Assembly (NCBI GenBank): GCA_043805435.1
Contig: JAZDHY010000092.1
Location: forward strand, 1-64,000
Length of the DNA: 64,000 nt
Direction: 5' to 3'
DNA from: JAEXOD01 sp043805435
Lineage (GTDB): Bacteria > Bacteroidota > Ignavibacteria > Ignavibacteriales > Melioribacteraceae
Under the pieces are notes generated by a model. The model was not told the origin of the DNA. It saw only the letters and a list, made by a program, of their open reading frames with translations, and ran no database searches. Below are positions 25,801 to 34,972 of this stretch, piece after piece. Within the stretch, counting starts at the first letter, position 1; each line of letters opens with the position of its first letter. Position numbers and translations under genes: made by a program.

Positions 25801-27313
25801 TCAAGAAATTGACTGGCTAAAAAAATGGGCTTTATATTTACCCAAAAAAATGTTTTTGCGCGATCATTTTACAGATGTAAGCTGGGATTATTATACGTTT
25901 AATCAAAAAGCTGTTTGTTTGGCAAAATTATTAAAAGGCAGTTTTAATCTTGTTAAAGGTGATAGAATAGCTGTTTATTCAAAAAATTGTGCCGAATATG
26001 TTTTATTATTTACGGCATGCGTAAAAGCGGGATTTATTCTTGTACCGCTTAATTTTAGATTAACGCCAAGAGAACTTGATTTATTAATTAATGATGCCAA
26101 ACCCAATTTATTCCTTTATGAAGATGAATATTCTAATGAAATTAATGATTTGCTTTCATTACACAATGTAAGAGAAATTAAATCCTTAAATATTATATCT
26201 GATGTTTTATATAATACTACCGCAAAACAAATTGAAATTATGGATGTAGAGCACGATATTGAAGATCCTGTACTTATATTATATACTGCGGGAACAACGG
26301 GACTATCAAAAGGTGTATTAATTAACAACAGAATGTTATTTTGGAACGCAATAAATACCGGCTTAAGACTGAATTTAACATCCAATGACCATTCGCAAAA
26401 TTTCACTCCGTTTTTTCATACAGGAGGCTGGAATGTTTTATTTACCCCGTTTTTATTCCATGGCGGTTCGCTTACCATTCTTCAAAAATTTGATGCAGAT
26501 TTAATTCTACAATTAATGGAAACCGAAAATACAACAATTTTGTGGGGTGTTCCAACTATGCTTCAAATGATGAGCGACAGCCCTTTATTTGAAAAAGTAA
26601 ATCTTTCAAGTGTAAGATTTGCGGTTGTTGGAGGTGCACCAATGCCAATTCCTATAATAAATATTTGGCATAATAAAGGTGTTTTTATTCGTCAGGGTTA
26701 TGGATTAACGGAAGTTGGTCCAAACTGTTATTCCCTTCATCAAGACGATGCAATTAGAAAAAAAGGTTCAATAGGATTTCCCAATTTCTTTTTAGATGTT
26801 AAGTTAATAAGTGAAGAAGGAATTGAATGCGAAAATAACCAAATTGGCGAATTATGGATAAAATCTCCTGTTGTTACTCAGGGTTATTGGCAAAATGAAG
26901 AAGAGACAAAAAAAAGTATTACAAACGGCTGGTTTCATACAGGCGACATGATGTTGCGCGATGATGAAGGATATTATTTTGTTATTGACCGTAAAAAAAA
27001 CATGTATATAAGCGGAGGTGAAAACGTTTATCCAGCAGAAGTTGAAGCTTTTTTAGTGTCCAATCCTGCTGTTAAGGAAGTTGCTGTAATTGGTGTTTCG
27101 GACACTAAATGGGGTGAAGTTGGAAAAGCTTTTATAGTAAAAAATACTAATTCCCAACTATTAGAAAATGATATTTATAGATATTGTTTAGGTAAACTTG
27201 CAAAATATAAAATTCCAAGATATGTTGAGTTTTTAGATGAACTACCTAAAAACGAAGCCGGAAAAATAGATAGAAAAAAATTAAAAGAACTACAACACAA
27301 TCATATTCAATAA
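25793..27313 (+). CDS. AMP-dependent acyl-CoA ligase
   Basis: 506 residues of the ANL superfamily, activating a carboxylic acid via acyl-AMP, usually to acyl-CoA. Motifs: YTAGTTGLSKG (phosphate-binding), RQGYGLTEVGP, the TGD motif in WFHTGDMMLRDDEGYY, hinge DRKKNMYISGGENVYP and the C-terminal catalytic lysine in PKNEAGKIDRKKL. Length and order match short/medium-chain or long-chain fatty-acid ligases. AGGAG lies before the ATG, which is inside the symporter gene. It is coupled to uptake in the acyl operon. Confidence 0.92.
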   Translation: MINQEIDWLKKWALYLPKKMFLRDHFTDVSWDYYTFNQKAVCLAKLLKGSFNLVKGDRIAVYSKNCAEYVLLFTACVKAGFILVPLNFRLTPRELDLLINDAKPNLFLYEDEYSNEINDLLSLHNVREIKSLNIISDVLYNTTAKQIEIMDVEHDIEDPVLILYTAGTTGLSKGVLINNRMLFWNAINTGLRLNLTSNDHSQNFTPFFHTGGWNVLFTPFLFHGGSLTILQKFDADLILQLMETENTTILWGVPTMLQMMSDSPLFEKVNLSSVRFAVVGGAPMPIPIINIWHNKGVFIRQGYGLTEVGPNCYSLHQDDAIRKKGSIGFPNFFLDVKLISEEGIECENNQIGELWIKSPVVTQGYWQNEEETKKSITNGWFHTGDMMLRDDEGYYFVIDRKKNMYISGGENVYPAEVEAFLVSNPAVKEVAVIGVSDTKWGEVGKAFIVKNTNSQLLENDIYRYCLGKLAKYKIPRYVEFLDELPKNEAGKIDRKKLKELQHNHIQ

Positions 27314-27334
27314 TCAAGAAAAAAGAGGAAAACC

Positions 27335-27847
27335 ATGAAAAAAAGTATTTTATTATTTGTAGTATTTGCATTATCTTTATCCATTTTTGGATGTAAAGAC
27401 GATGATAACTCTACCGAAAATGTTACTCCTAAAGATCCAATTGTTGGTACTTGGGTTTCGGAAGGAAATAATGTAGCTCCTTTATTGGTCTATTTTTTTA
27501 AAGCTAAAAAAATTACTGCTACTTTTAACGAAAATTTCAGCTATACCGTTGTTCAAATTGATTCAAGTAATGGATCTACTACATTTACAGGTACTTACAC
27601 ATTAACAAAAGGAACAACAGGTACAATTTACCAGATAGTTGTAAACCAACAAACTCCAAGTGTATTAATTGCCGAAGGTATTTATCAAATTGATACTGCC
27701 GCAGAACCTGATGGAATGAAATACGAAGTTATTCAAACAACTCCGGCTATTGGAGCAACACCTCCAACGGTTACTGCAGGTTTTGGCAGCTCAAGCGGCG
27801 GCGCATTAGGAACATCCAATATTCAAAAATATGTTAGAGTTCAATAA
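27335..27847 (+). CDS. Lipocalin-like lipoprotein
   Basis: 170 residues. A lipoprotein signal peptide ends in SIFGC (Cys20), followed by the acidic linker KDDDNSTEN. The mature part begins DPIVGTWVSEG and has strand-rich repeats (TATFNENFSYTVVQID, TTFTGTYTLTKG), a layout seen in small lipocalin-like lipoproteins of Bacteroidota. No catalytic motif. It follows the ligase by 21 nt with a GAGGA ribosome site and precedes a strong terminator. It may bind a hydrophobic ligand at the outer membrane, which is an inference. Confidence 0.7.
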   Translation: MKKSILLFVVFALSLSIFGCKDDDNSTENVTPKDPIVGTWVSEGNNVAPLLVYFFKAKKITATFNENFSYTVVQIDSSNGSTTFTGTYTLTKGTTGTIYQIVVNQQTPSVLIAEGIYQIDTAAEPDGMKYEVIQTTPAIGATPPTVTAGFGSSSGGALGTSNIQKYVRVQ

Positions 27848-27862
27848 TTATTAAGTTACATT

Positions 27863-27891
27863 GGGCGGCTTTTGCCGCCCTTTTATATTTT
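27863..27891 (+). terminator. Terminator inside the acyl locus
   Basis: GGGCGGC-TTTT-GCCGCCC (27863-27880) followed by TTTTATATTTTT. It separates the regulator-to-lipoprotein genes from the outer-membrane barrel and hydrolase, so the last two are expressed by read-through or their own promoter. Confidence 0.85.
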
Positions 27892-27915
27892 TAATCACTA
27901 AATTAAAATTCTACC

Positions 27916-29475
27916 ATGAAAAAAATAAATACTTTTTTGTTTGCAATAATTTTTGTTTCCAACATTGCTCTTTTTTCGCAAGAGCAAACTTGGAGTTACG
28001 ACGAGAACAAAGTTCCCTCAAAACCGGTTACTGAATTTCAATTTATGGCATACTTTACTACACAAGGAGTATCAAATAATATTTATGCCGAAAATGATTT
28101 ATTAAAAGGACAAACAGTAGGCAGATTATTTGGCACAAACTCTACAAATACAGGACAAAGTGCTTTTTATTTTGAACAGCGTTTAATTCCTTTTATTATT
28201 TACCAGCCTAAACTTTTAGACGGAAAAGCTATCCTTAGAATGTCTTTTGAAATTGATTGGACTTGGGGTGATGCTTCGTATGGTGCAGGCGGTAATTTTG
28301 GGTCTGCTTTTTCTGCCGATCAAGTAAACATCCAAACCCAAAATATTGAATTGGAGTTAATTCCTTTTAAAAATTTTGCAATTAATCTAGGTCTTCAAAG
28401 ACTTTACGATACACCTTACAATCCTTACAGAACTTTTGCAAGTACAATGCTTAACACAGGTTACAGATTAGCCTATTGGGGAAGTGATGCTGTTGGTATT
28501 TCCGCCCGTTACGACATGGATTATGATAGAATCAAAGCCGGTTATTATCAATTGTACGAAAATAACACAAATCAAAACGATGATGTTGCATTGTGGGAAT
28601 TAATGTACGAGCATGATATTACTCCCGCATGGCGACAAGGTGTAAGCTTAAATTATGTTTACGACCGGGGCAGTGGTGAAGGCGGTGTTTCCGTATTAGG
28701 ACAAGGCCTAAATAGTTCGCTTAACGCTTATAATGGCGTTTACCGGTTCCCTCTTGGTTCAAGTACTTATAAAGCCGATATTTTTTGGCTCGGTACATTT
28801 GGCAGTTACAATCCTGAATTTACTTTAGGACGCTGGTCAATAAATGGATTTTTTAATGCTAATTTTGGAAAAGTTGATACGGCAATTGCCGGCGGTTACC
28901 AAAAAGCATGCGATATTTTTGGCTATGCTGCTAATTTCCGTGCAGGATACAAATATGGCCAAACCGTTGACGATAATGTGATGATTGATTTATTATATGC
29001 CAGCGGAGATAGCGACGGATTTAAAAATGGTTCGTACGATGGCGTTTTAACAGGAAATATGTGGGGATCGCCCGGTGCAATTTACGTAACCAGCGGAGCA
29101 TATTTATTATATCCACATGGCAACGTTGTAAATCGCTATTACGCCGCTATAAGCGACTTATCCAATCTGGGGTTAGGCCAATTTGGAGGAACAGTTAACT
29201 TAACTAAATCTTTCATTCCAAATAAACTAAAAGCTAAAATTGGTGCGGCTTATGCTGTAAGTATGGTTAAACCTTTTGGCGGTAAAAATGATATTGGTAC
29301 AGAGTTAAACGCAATGGTAAGCTATCAGCCGGCTGTTTATATGAATATTGAATTACATGGAGCATATTTAATGCTCGGTGATTTTTATAAAAGTCCGGCC
29401 GTTAATGCTAATTCATCAACAAAACCATCTAACCCATACACGTTGTTTTGTGTATTTAAATGGTTATTATTCTAA
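27916..29475 (+). CDS. Outer-membrane beta-barrel protein
   Basis: 519 residues with a signal peptide ending near LFSQ. The mature protein is rich in Gly, Tyr, Asn and alternating hydrophobic strands (LRMSFEIDWTWGDASYGAGG, GISARYDMDYDRIKAGYYQL, FRAGYKYGQTVDDNVMIDLL) and ends in a strand with aromatic residues (CVFKWLLF), as expected for a porin-like barrel. It is not clearly FadL or SusC/D. Next to the lipoprotein esterase and the acyl-CoA ligase it is a plausible route for a lipid or organic acid across the outer membrane. Confidence 0.75.
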   Translation: MKKINTFLFAIIFVSNIALFSQEQTWSYDENKVPSKPVTEFQFMAYFTTQGVSNNIYAENDLLKGQTVGRLFGTNSTNTGQSAFYFEQRLIPFIIYQPKLLDGKAILRMSFEIDWTWGDASYGAGGNFGSAFSADQVNIQTQNIELELIPFKNFAINLGLQRLYDTPYNPYRTFASTMLNTGYRLAYWGSDAVGISARYDMDYDRIKAGYYQLYENNTNQNDDVALWELMYEHDITPAWRQGVSLNYVYDRGSGEGGVSVLGQGLNSSLNAYNGVYRFPLGSSTYKADIFWLGTFGSYNPEFTLGRWSINGFFNANFGKVDTAIAGGYQKACDIFGYAANFRAGYKYGQTVDDNVMIDLLYASGDSDGFKNGSYDGVLTGNMWGSPGAIYVTSGAYLLYPHGNVVNRYYAAISDLSNLGLGQFGGTVNLTKSFIPNKLKAKIGAAYAVSMVKPFGGKNDIGTELNAMVSYQPAVYMNIELHGAYLMLGDFYKSPAVNANSSTKPSNPYTLFCVFKWLLF

Positions 29476-29509
29476 CTGTTTAACTTAAATTATATAAGAG
29501 AGATTTATT

Positions 29510-30454
29510 ATGTACAAATATAAATATTTAATTTTACTTTTAGCAATTATAGTATTAAATGGTTGTTCACCTTATAGGAATGTTATAAAAATGGAATTTG
29601 ATGATGTTGAGTATCCATATACTGTAAAAAAAGCGGAGCTGACAAATGGTATTAAATTAGCATATATTGACGAAGGAAAAGGTGATAATACCATTATTTT
29701 TATTCATGGATTAGGCAGTTATCTTAAAGCATGGAATAAAAACTTACCTTCCCTTTCCGAAAAATACCGCTGTATTGCAATTGATTTACCCGGTTATGGT
29801 AAATCGAGCAAAGAAATTCACCCGGGCTCTATGGATTTTTATGCCGCTGTTTTAGCTGATTTTATTAAAAAATTAGACTTAAAGAATGTTACTCTTGCAG
29901 GACACTCGATGGGTGGTCAAATTTCAATGGTGTTTTCGTTAAAATACCCTCAATTGGTTACTAATTTAGTACTTGTTGACCCTGCGGGATTTGAAGAATT
30001 TACAGAAGGACAAAAGCAGTGGTTCCGTGATGTTATGACTGTTCCAATGGTAAAAAACACTCCGGTACAAAGCATTCGTGCTAATTTAATTATGAATTTT
30101 TACGATATGCCCGAAGATGCCGAATTTATGGTAACAGACAGAATTGCTTTTAGAGATGCTAAAGACTTTGATAAATATTGTTATGCTGTTACCCGCAGCG
30201 TAAACGGAATGGTTGATCAGCCGGTTATTAATCTGCTGGATAGAATTACAAAACCGACATTAATAATTTTTGGAGAAAATGATAACCTTATTCCAAATCC
30301 TTATTTAACCGGCGGTACAACAGAATCTATTGCAAAAATTGGTCATGAAAAAATAACCGGAAGCAAGTTAATAATGATCCCAAACTGTGGTCATTTTGCT
30401 CAATTCGAAAAATATCAAGAAGTTAATAATGCTATTACTGATTTTTTAAAATAA
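29510..30454 (+). CDS. Lipoprotein alpha/beta-hydrolase
   Basis: 314 residues. The signal peptide has a lipobox VLNGC (Cys19). The alpha/beta-hydrolase fold shows the oxyanion motif HGLGSYLKAW, the nucleophile elbow GHSMGG (Ser133), the acid in FGENDNLIP and the catalytic His in CGHFAQFEK, so the triad is complete. Membrane anchoring on the periplasmic or surface side suggests an esterase or lipase acting on external esters, feeding the symporter and ligase. AGAGAG precedes the ATG. It is last in the cluster and followed by a terminator. Confidence 0.85.
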   Translation: MYKYKYLILLLAIIVLNGCSPYRNVIKMEFDDVEYPYTVKKAELTNGIKLAYIDEGKGDNTIIFIHGLGSYLKAWNKNLPSLSEKYRCIAIDLPGYGKSSKEIHPGSMDFYAAVLADFIKKLDLKNVTLAGHSMGGQISMVFSLKYPQLVTNLVLVDPAGFEEFTEGQKQWFRDVMTVPMVKNTPVQSIRANLIMNFYDMPEDAEFMVTDRIAFRDAKDFDKYCYAVTRSVNGMVDQPVINLLDRITKPTLIIFGENDNLIPNPYLTGGTTESIAKIGHEKITGSKLIMIPNCGHFAQFEKYQEVNNAITDFLK

Positions 30455-30473
30455 TTATTATTTGTGGTAACTT

Positions 30474-30510
30474 AAGGGAGTGTATTTATTAATATGCTCC
30501 CTTTTTTATT
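30474..30510 (+). terminator. Terminator after the hydrolase gene
   Basis: AAGGGAG (30474-30480) pairs with CTCCCTT (30497-30503) around a 16-nt loop, followed by TTTTTATTTT. Confidence 0.75.
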
Positions 30511-30667
30511 TTAAATATTAAACACTTATAAACATAAGCAAGAGTAACAATTTTTATTTTTGGCAGTAATGCCTAATTGCAGCGCGCGTGAGATTTAAAG
30601 ATTGTGTTAAAATTAAAAAACAGCAATAATTTGATAAAACATGTGGTGAGGTTGTCCGGTGTTTGTT

Positions 30668-30760
30668 GTTACAGACATGGAATTTCTTTAAAATTCTACA
30701 GTACTTTAAAGGTAGAACAATCAAATATTAAGAACTGTGGAACAGTTCAATGGCTGTAAC
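30668..30760. repeat. Hairpin element with inverted ends
   Basis: GTTACAGACAT (30668-30678) and ATGGCTGTAAC (30750-30760) are near-perfect inverted ends. Inside is GAACTG-TGGAA-CAGTTC (30732-30748). A second hairpin with the same loop, GTACTC-TGGAA-GAGTAC, follows at 30782-30798. Confidence 0.6.
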
Positions 30761-31055
30761 AAAACAAAAAAGCACAAATACGTACTCTGGAAGAGTACAA
30801 TGTAAATTACATCCTCCAAAATAGTTATAAAATGGTAATAAAAGCCCGTAAACACCCTAAATTATTATAAAACTAAATTTTATCTGCAAAATAATTGCCA
30901 TAATTTATTGTTGTTATTTATTATTTAGTTATTTTTGTAATAAAGTATAATTGCGGTTTTAGGCAAATATTTTTGTGCTATTAAATCAAAATGCTTTCCT
31001 AAACCCCACAATAAAAATATAAAAAGTTTTACAAACCTATTAACATTGGTATGGT

Positions 31056-31166
31056 ATGGAAATTATAAACTACAATAACAATTTAAGCACAAATTAAAAA
31101 AATAATTATTTGTTTTATGTATTTAATACCTAAAATTATCGTTTTCCCGACGTCGGGAAGACGATA
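31056..31166 (+). repeat. Direct repeat copy 1 with CCCGACGTCGGG palindrome
   Basis: Begins ATGGAAATTATAAACTACAA and ends with the perfect 16-bp palindrome TTCCCGACGTCGGGAA (31144-31159) flanked by ATCGTT/ACGAT. The same sequence, slightly changed, recurs 36 bp downstream. Confidence 0.8.
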
Positions 31167-31201
31167 AGATAATAATAAAATATTTATAATTAGAGTGATA
31201 C

Positions 31202-31322
31202 ATGGAAATTATAAACTACAATAACAATTTAAGCACAAGTAAAAGATTAATTATTTGTTTTATGTATTTAATCTAAAATTTAATGCTGAAATTATCATTT
31301 TCCCGACGTCGGGAAGAAGATA
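31202..31322 (+). repeat. Direct repeat copy 2 with CCCGACGTCGGG palindrome
   Basis: Same opening bases as copy 1 and the same 16-bp palindrome at 31300-31315, with a short insertion before it (AATTTAATGCTGA region). The G+C-rich palindrome stands out in an AT-rich region. Confidence 0.8.
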
Positions 31323-31672
31323 GGAATGCAAAAAAAACAACAAAAAAGATGTATTATAATATAAAGCGGGGCAATAGTAATTATTAAATTCGTAAAAATT
31401 TCACTATTATTCTACTACACTAAATGAATAATCTGCTATAAATTTAAATCAAAGTATCCATATTCTATGTTTTTCGAAAATATTTATTGAGTATAATAAA
31501 TATTTAGTTTATTTTAATAGATGTTTTCCTGTTGATATGGAAAAAACAAAAAATTAAGGATAAGAGGAATAAAAATTGAGTTTACTAATATAAAAATTGG
31601 TTAAATTAAATTTACAGACCCCAAAAATCATAATAACATACAACTTTAATAATTAGCTAATTTAGATATTTT

Positions 31673-34600
31673 ATGTCATCAAAGTTTTTTACTAACAGAA
31701 GCGAAAGAAATTTATTTGATAAGTTTAAGGGTATACTTGAAAACATGAAAGACTTATATGCCTTTCATGCTGTTGTTGGTTATTTCCGTTCATCCGGTTA
31801 TTTTGCATTACAACCTTACCTAAAAGATATTAAAGATATAAAAATTTTGGTTGGAATTAATGTCGATCAAATGTTTGCGGAAGCACAAAGGAAAGGTTTA
31901 ATATACTTTGGTGACGAAAATAAAACAAAAAATGAGTTCTTAAATTGGTTTATTAATGATATAAAAGAAGCCAAATATACACTGGAAGTTGAAAATGGTG
32001 TTTTGCAATTTGTACAGGATTTAATGGACGGGCGAATTCAAGTACGTGCACATAATTCACAAAATATACATGCAAAGTTTTATTTGTTTTTACCGGAAAA
32101 CCATTCCGAACATACTGACGGCTGGGTAATAATGGGATCGTCAAATTTGACAGAAGCCGGACTTGGAATTAAAAAAACACCAAATTATGAATTAAATATT
32201 GCATTAAAAGATTTTGATGATGTTTCTTTTACTGTTGATGAGTTTAAAAAACTTTGGGACCACTCAACTCCAATACTGCCTGCTGATATACAGCAATTTA
32301 AAGAAAAAACGCATATTGGACAGGTTTTTACCCCTTATGAACTTTATTTAAAGTTTTTAATAGAATATTTTGGTAAAAACATAGATTACGACCCGGATAC
32401 AGTAGGTGATTTACCTAAAACTTATAAAAAATTAAGTTATCAAATTGATGCGGTAAATCAAGGGTTTCAAATGTTGATGGAACACAATGGTTTTTTCCTT
32501 GCTGATGTTGTAGGGCTTGGAAAAACTGTTGTTGCTGCAATGATTGCAAAAAGGTTTATAATTGCTAATGGTTCGTTAAATACTAAAATATTAGTTGTTT
32601 TTCCACCCGCTGTTGAAAAAAACTGGAAAACTACATTTAGACTTTTTGGAATTGACAGACATACAAAATTTATTACAAACGGAAGTTTGGATAAAATAAT
32701 TGATAATAGGGATTTAAATTATTGGGCTAAAGAAGACTATGATTTGATTTTAGTTGATGAAGCGCACCGTTATAGAAACCATACTTCTGAAATGTTTGGT
32801 TTTTTACAGCGTATTTGTAAGTCACCAAGGGTTAATAATGGTTTAATTGCAGGGGATAAAAAGAAGGTTATTTTAATTTCGGCTACACCTTTAAATAATA
32901 GACCCCAAGATTTGTATTACCAATTGTTACTTTTTCAAGATTCAAGAAAAAGTACATTAAATATTACAAATTTGCAAAACTTTTTCGGTCCTTTAATACG
33001 TGAATATAAAGAAATTATTAGAAACAGCGAACCGAATTTACAAAGCATACGAGATATTTATATTAAGATTAGAGAAGAATTAATATCACAAATTACAGTA
33101 CGAAGAACACGACGAGATTTAAATAATTATCCCAAATATATTGAAGACTTGAAAGCGCAAGGAATAGTTTTTCCTGAAATTGCTGCGCCTAAACCGAAGT
33201 ATTATCAATTAGATGCCAAATTAAGCAAATTGTTTTATCATACAATATTTTATTTAACCGATTCCGATAAAATTAATTATTACCGTTATCAGGCAATTGC
33301 TTATTTAAAACCTGAATTTAGGGAACAGTATTATGAACAGGCCGAATTAGTATCTAATTCATTAGCCGGTATTATGAAAACCTTAATGGTAAAAAGACTT
33401 GAAAGCAGTTTTAATGCTTTTAAAATATCATTGCAAAATTTAGCTGATTCAACTCAAATAATGATTGATATGTTTGAACGGGGAAAAGTTTTAATTGCAC
33501 CCAATTTACATATTAAAGGTTTGTTGGATAAAGGCGTAACCATTGAAGATATTGAAGATAAGATCCTTGAATTAAGTATTGAGAACCCTAAAAATAATAT
33601 TTTTACAACACAGGATTTTGAGGATGATTTTTTACCCGGTTTAAAAAAAGATCATTTGCTTTTAACCGATTTAATAAAAGATTGGGGAGTTGTTAAACAT
33701 GACCCAAAACTTGAAACTTTTATTAATAGTATTGAAAATGAATTTTTAAATAAAACTATTAACCCTACCGGCAAATTGGTAATATTTACAGAAAGTAAAG
33801 ATACCGCATTATATTTGCAAGAAAATGTTGAAAAAATATTAAAAACTAAGGTTTTAAATATCTCTTCTTCAAACAGAAACAAACTTTTTGATGTTATTTT
33901 GGAAAATTTTGACGCTAATTTTAACGGTGAAGGCAAGGACGATTATAAAATATTAATTACTACTGATGTACTTGCCGAAGGTGTAAACCTGCATAGAGCA
34001 AATGTAATAATTAATTACGATACTCCTTGGAACGCTACACGTTTAATGCAGAGGATTGGACGTGTTAATAGAATTGGCAGTGTTGCAGGAGTAATTTATA
34101 GTTATAATTTTTATCCTTCTGCTCAAGGTGATGAAGAAATTAACTTATATAATAATGCGCTTATTAAATTACAAGGGTTCCATACTGCTTTTGGCGAAGA
34201 TGCACAAATATTTACGCATGAAGAATTAATTGAGCAGTTTGAATTGTTTAAAGAGGGATTAAAAGACGAAGAAGATAAACGCCTTATTTATCTTCAATTT
34301 ATACGCGAATTTAAGGATAACAACCCAAAAGAATTTAAACGTATTAAACAATTTCCGCTTAAGGCACGTACTATGCGGAAAACAAGTATTGCAAATAAAA
34401 AAGATTTGCAAAAATCGAGTATTGTGTTTTTAAAATCTGCCTATAAAACAGAGTTTTATAAAGTTGATGAAATTAATTCCGTTACACCACTTACTTTTGT
34501 GGAAGCGGCCGAAAGTTTTGAAGCAAAATTAAATGAACAAGGTTTTAAATTAGAAGAAATACATTATAAACAAATAAATGCAGCCTTAAATAAATTTGAA

Positions 34601-34972
34601 GAAGACTTTTTAATTTCCGGTACTGAAACAGTTACTTCGTTGGATAAGTCAGATGTCATTTCCCCACAGTCTAATAAGTTTTTAAGATCCCATAAAGATA
34701 AAACAAAAAATGATGGAGTCAAAACTGCATGTGGTAAGTTAATTGTTTTAGTTGATAAAGGAACAATTACCGCTTTACCTAATGAACTAAAAAAAATAAA
34801 ACAAAAATTGGATAAAAAAGAATTTACTGATGGACAAGTTGATAACTTAATTTTGGGGCTTGAACAAAAGTATATTTCTAAAATAGAAATTGAAAATGAG
34901 GAAAACCAACAAGTTGGTTTTTTTGCCGATATTACACCCGTAATAATTTTATCAGAAACTTATATTGAATGA
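31673..34972 (+). CDS. PLD-nuclease/SNF2-type helicase fusion
   Basis: 1099 residues. The N-terminal phospholipase-D-like domain has NIHAKFYLF (His133, Lys135) and MGSSNLTEAG (154-163), the HxK...GSSN signature of PLD-type nucleases. Then an SF2/SNF2 helicase: Walker A VGLGKT (280-285), DEAH at 362-365, SATP at 403-406, and C-terminal TTDVLAEGVNLHRA plus QRIGRVNRIG. Such fusions are found in restriction and phage-defence loci and could cut and translocate DNA. It overlaps the methyltransferase gene by 4 nt (ATGA), so it is translationally coupled to it. Confidence 0.88.
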   Translation: MSSKFFTNRSERNLFDKFKGILENMKDLYAFHAVVGYFRSSGYFALQPYLKDIKDIKILVGINVDQMFAEAQRKGLIYFGDENKTKNEFLNWFINDIKEAKYTLEVENGVLQFVQDLMDGRIQVRAHNSQNIHAKFYLFLPENHSEHTDGWVIMGSSNLTEAGLGIKKTPNYELNIALKDFDDVSFTVDEFKKLWDHSTPILPADIQQFKEKTHIGQVFTPYELYLKFLIEYFGKNIDYDPDTVGDLPKTYKKLSYQIDAVNQGFQMLMEHNGFFLADVVGLGKTVVAAMIAKRFIIANGSLNTKILVVFPPAVEKNWKTTFRLFGIDRHTKFITNGSLDKIIDNRDLNYWAKEDYDLILVDEAHRYRNHTSEMFGFLQRICKSPRVNNGLIAGDKKKVILISATPLNNRPQDLYYQLLLFQDSRKSTLNITNLQNFFGPLIREYKEIIRNSEPNLQSIRDIYIKIREELISQITVRRTRRDLNNYPKYIEDLKAQGIVFPEIAAPKPKYYQLDAKLSKLFYHTIFYLTDSDKINYYRYQAIAYLKPEFREQYYEQAELVSNSLAGIMKTLMVKRLESSFNAFKISLQNLADSTQIMIDMFERGKVLIAPNLHIKGLLDKGVTIEDIEDKILELSIENPKNNIFTTQDFEDDFLPGLKKDHLLLTDLIKDWGVVKHDPKLETFINSIENEFLNKTINPTGKLVIFTESKDTALYLQENVEKILKTKVLNISSSNRNKLFDVILENFDANFNGEGKDDYKILITTDVLAEGVNLHRANVIINYDTPWNATRLMQRIGRVNRIGSVAGVIYSYNFYPSAQGDEEINLYNNALIKLQGFHTAFGEDAQIFTHEELIEQFELFKEGLKDEEDKRLIYLQFIREFKDNNPKEFKRIKQFPLKARTMRKTSIANKKDLQKSSIVFLKSAYKTEFYKVDEINSVTPLTFVEAAESFEAKLNEQGFKLEEIHYKQINAALNKFEEDFLISGTETVTSLDKSDVISPQSNKFLRSHKDKTKNDGVKTACGKLIVLVDKGTITALPNELKKIKQKLDKKEFTDGQVDNLILGLEQKYISKIEIENEENQQVGFFADITPVIILSETYIE

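Larger units (their letters stand above)
30511..31672. other. Repeat-rich intergenic region before the defence operon
   Basis: About 1.16 kb without a credible gene. It holds a hairpin element (30668-30760), a second hairpin (30782-30798) and a direct repeat pair (31056-31166 and 31202-31322). The rest is AT-rich. No tRNA or attachment site seen. Confidence 0.6.

Noticed and set aside
22537..30454. Long-chain olefin (OleABCD) pathway
   Set aside because: The locus has a ketosynthase-like enzyme, an SDR, an AMP-ligase and an alpha/beta-hydrolase, the four Ole classes. But the KASIII lacks the OleA His and Asn, the SDR is a short FabG type rather than the extended OleD type, and the hydrolase is a secreted lipoprotein, so the match is only at class level.
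30511..31672. tRNA or integration site before the defence operon
   Set aside because: I looked for a cloverleaf and a tRNA 3' end with CCA-like sequence, and for direct repeats bracketing the operon; none was found in the window.
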